DNA from: Streptomyces plumbidurans
GTDB lineage: Bacteria > Actinomycetota > Actinomycetes > Streptomycetales > Streptomycetaceae
NCBI RefSeq assembly: GCF_019857225.1
Contig: NZ_JAFJSY010000048.1
Span: forward strand, 34,066 to 98,065
Length of the DNA stretch: 64,000 nt
Reading direction: 5' to 3'
A model generated the notes under the pieces. The model worked only from the letters and a program-made list of their open reading frames with translations, made no database searches and had not been told where the DNA came from. Made by a program: the position numbers and the translations under genes. Below are positions 63,635 to 64,000 of this stretch, piece by piece; position 1 is the first letter of the stretch; every line of letters begins with the position of its first letter.

Positions 63635-64000
63635 TCACCCTTCGGCTTGCCGGTAAATGATGGTGGTGCTGCCCACGACGATCCGCGAGCCGTCGCGGAG
63701 CGTAGCGCGGGTGGTGTGCTGCCCGTCCACCACGATGCCGTTGGTGGACCCGAGATCCTGGATCGTCGAGGGCGTTCCGGTCCGGATCTCACAGTGCCGG
63801 CGCGAGACGCCGGGGTCGTCGATCCGCACGTCGGCTTCGGTGCTGCGGCCCAGCACCAGAGTCGCGCGGGAGATCTGGTGGCGGGTGCCGTTGATCTCGA
63901 CCCAGTGACGGGTACGGCCGCCCGCCGCCGGGGCGGCAGGGGGTCGCGGGCCGCCGGCGGGCTGCGGGTAGCCGTAGCCTCCGGGGCGCGCGCCGGGCGG
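63635..64000 (-). CDS. fhaA: FHA-domain protein FhaA, N-terminus cut off by window edge
   Basis: The last 121 residues only. A Pro/Gly/Tyr-rich linker (about 30 residues) precedes a complete C-terminal FHA domain with LGRSTEADVRIDD, SRRHCEI, DLGSTNGIVVD and IVVGSTTIIY. The mycobacterial orthologue uses this domain to bind the phosphorylated pseudokinase of MviN and so slow peptidoglycan synthesis. The N-terminal DUF3662 domain should lie to the right of the window. Confidence 0.93.
   Translation of the reverse strand, partial: PPGARPGGYGYPQPAGGPRPPAAPAAGGRTRHWVEINGTRHQISRATLVLGRSTEADVRIDDPGVSRRHCEIRTGTPSTIQDLGSTNGIVVDGQHTTRATLRDGSRIVVGSTTIIYRQAEG

Overview
The window is a very GC-rich, densely coded chromosomal segment carrying the replication origin of a Streptomyces (or very close relative). 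The evidence is the gene order (parB-parA-rsmG-jag-yidC-yidD-rnpA-rpmH | dnaA-oriC-dnaN-gnd-recF-DUF721-gyrB-gyrA), an origin packed with degenerate TTGTCCACA boxes, ten exact copies of the Streptomyces parS palindrome GTTTCACGTGAAAC, a DnaA with a very long Pro/Gln-rich linker, class E sortases, and GTG starts in many genes. From memory the order is that of the core S. coelicolor region around SCO3843-SCO3902; I could not check this by alignment.

Layout. 1-9.3 kb: a truncated GT87-type membrane glycosyltransferase, a class A penicillin-binding protein, a PadR regulator next to inositol-1-phosphate synthase, an MFS permease, an LppU-like protein and CCA-adding enzyme. 9.6-17.8 kb: a rightward cell-envelope run (DUF6049 membrane protein, MurJ, a stand-alone pseudokinase, SigM and its zinc anti-sigma factor). 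18-19.3 kb: trxB-trxA behind a textbook SigR promoter. 19.4-26.4 kb, leftward: acetyltransferase, a small membrane protein, parAB, rsmG, and the rpmH-rnpA-yidD-yidC-jag operon. 26.7-30.7 kb: dnaA, oriC and dnaN. 30.9-39.4 kb: gnd, recF, DUF721, gyrB, gyrA and a DUF3566 protein, then tRNA-Ile(GAT). 39.6-48.5 kb is more variable: a repeat-bearing lipoprotein, small secreted proteins, a type I membrane protein, a Ser/Thr kinase with an HTH regulator, tRNA-Ala(TGC), and a butyrolactone-receptor-like TetR gene divergent from a reductase-like gene. 48.8-55.3 kb: cyclophilin, rhomboid, crgA, a DUF881 protein, and three class E sortases with a TrpG/PabA-like amidotransferase. 55.4-56.3 kb is a scar: a broken restriction-endonuclease-like gene followed by a fossil copy of sortase sequence. 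56.3-64 kb, leftward: fhaA-fhaB-pstP-rodA/ftsW-pbpA-pknB.

How it works together. The centre holds replication initiation (DnaA, oriC, clamp, gyrase) and segregation (ParA, ParB and the parS array). Around it lies cell-wall growth control: PknB, PstP and the FHA proteins at the right edge, MurJ and its pseudokinase at the left, CrgA and two monofunctional SEDS/PBP partners. In mycobacteria the pseudokinase is fused to MurJ (MviN) and is phosphorylated by PknB and bound by FhaA; here the same parts are present but the pseudokinase is a separate gene.

Most notable for follow-up: a CTA-triplet element beside oriC DnaA boxes that looks like a DnaA-trio unwinding element; a compact DnaA-box cluster about 21 kb away upstream of crgA; a parS site buried in a 34-bp terminator-like palindrome; three parS sites inside genes, all read in the same frame as Val-Ser-Arg-Glu-Thr; paired operator-like repeats at the butyrolactone-receptor locus; and the endonuclease/sortase scar. 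I found no wholly new system; most of the window is conserved core genome.
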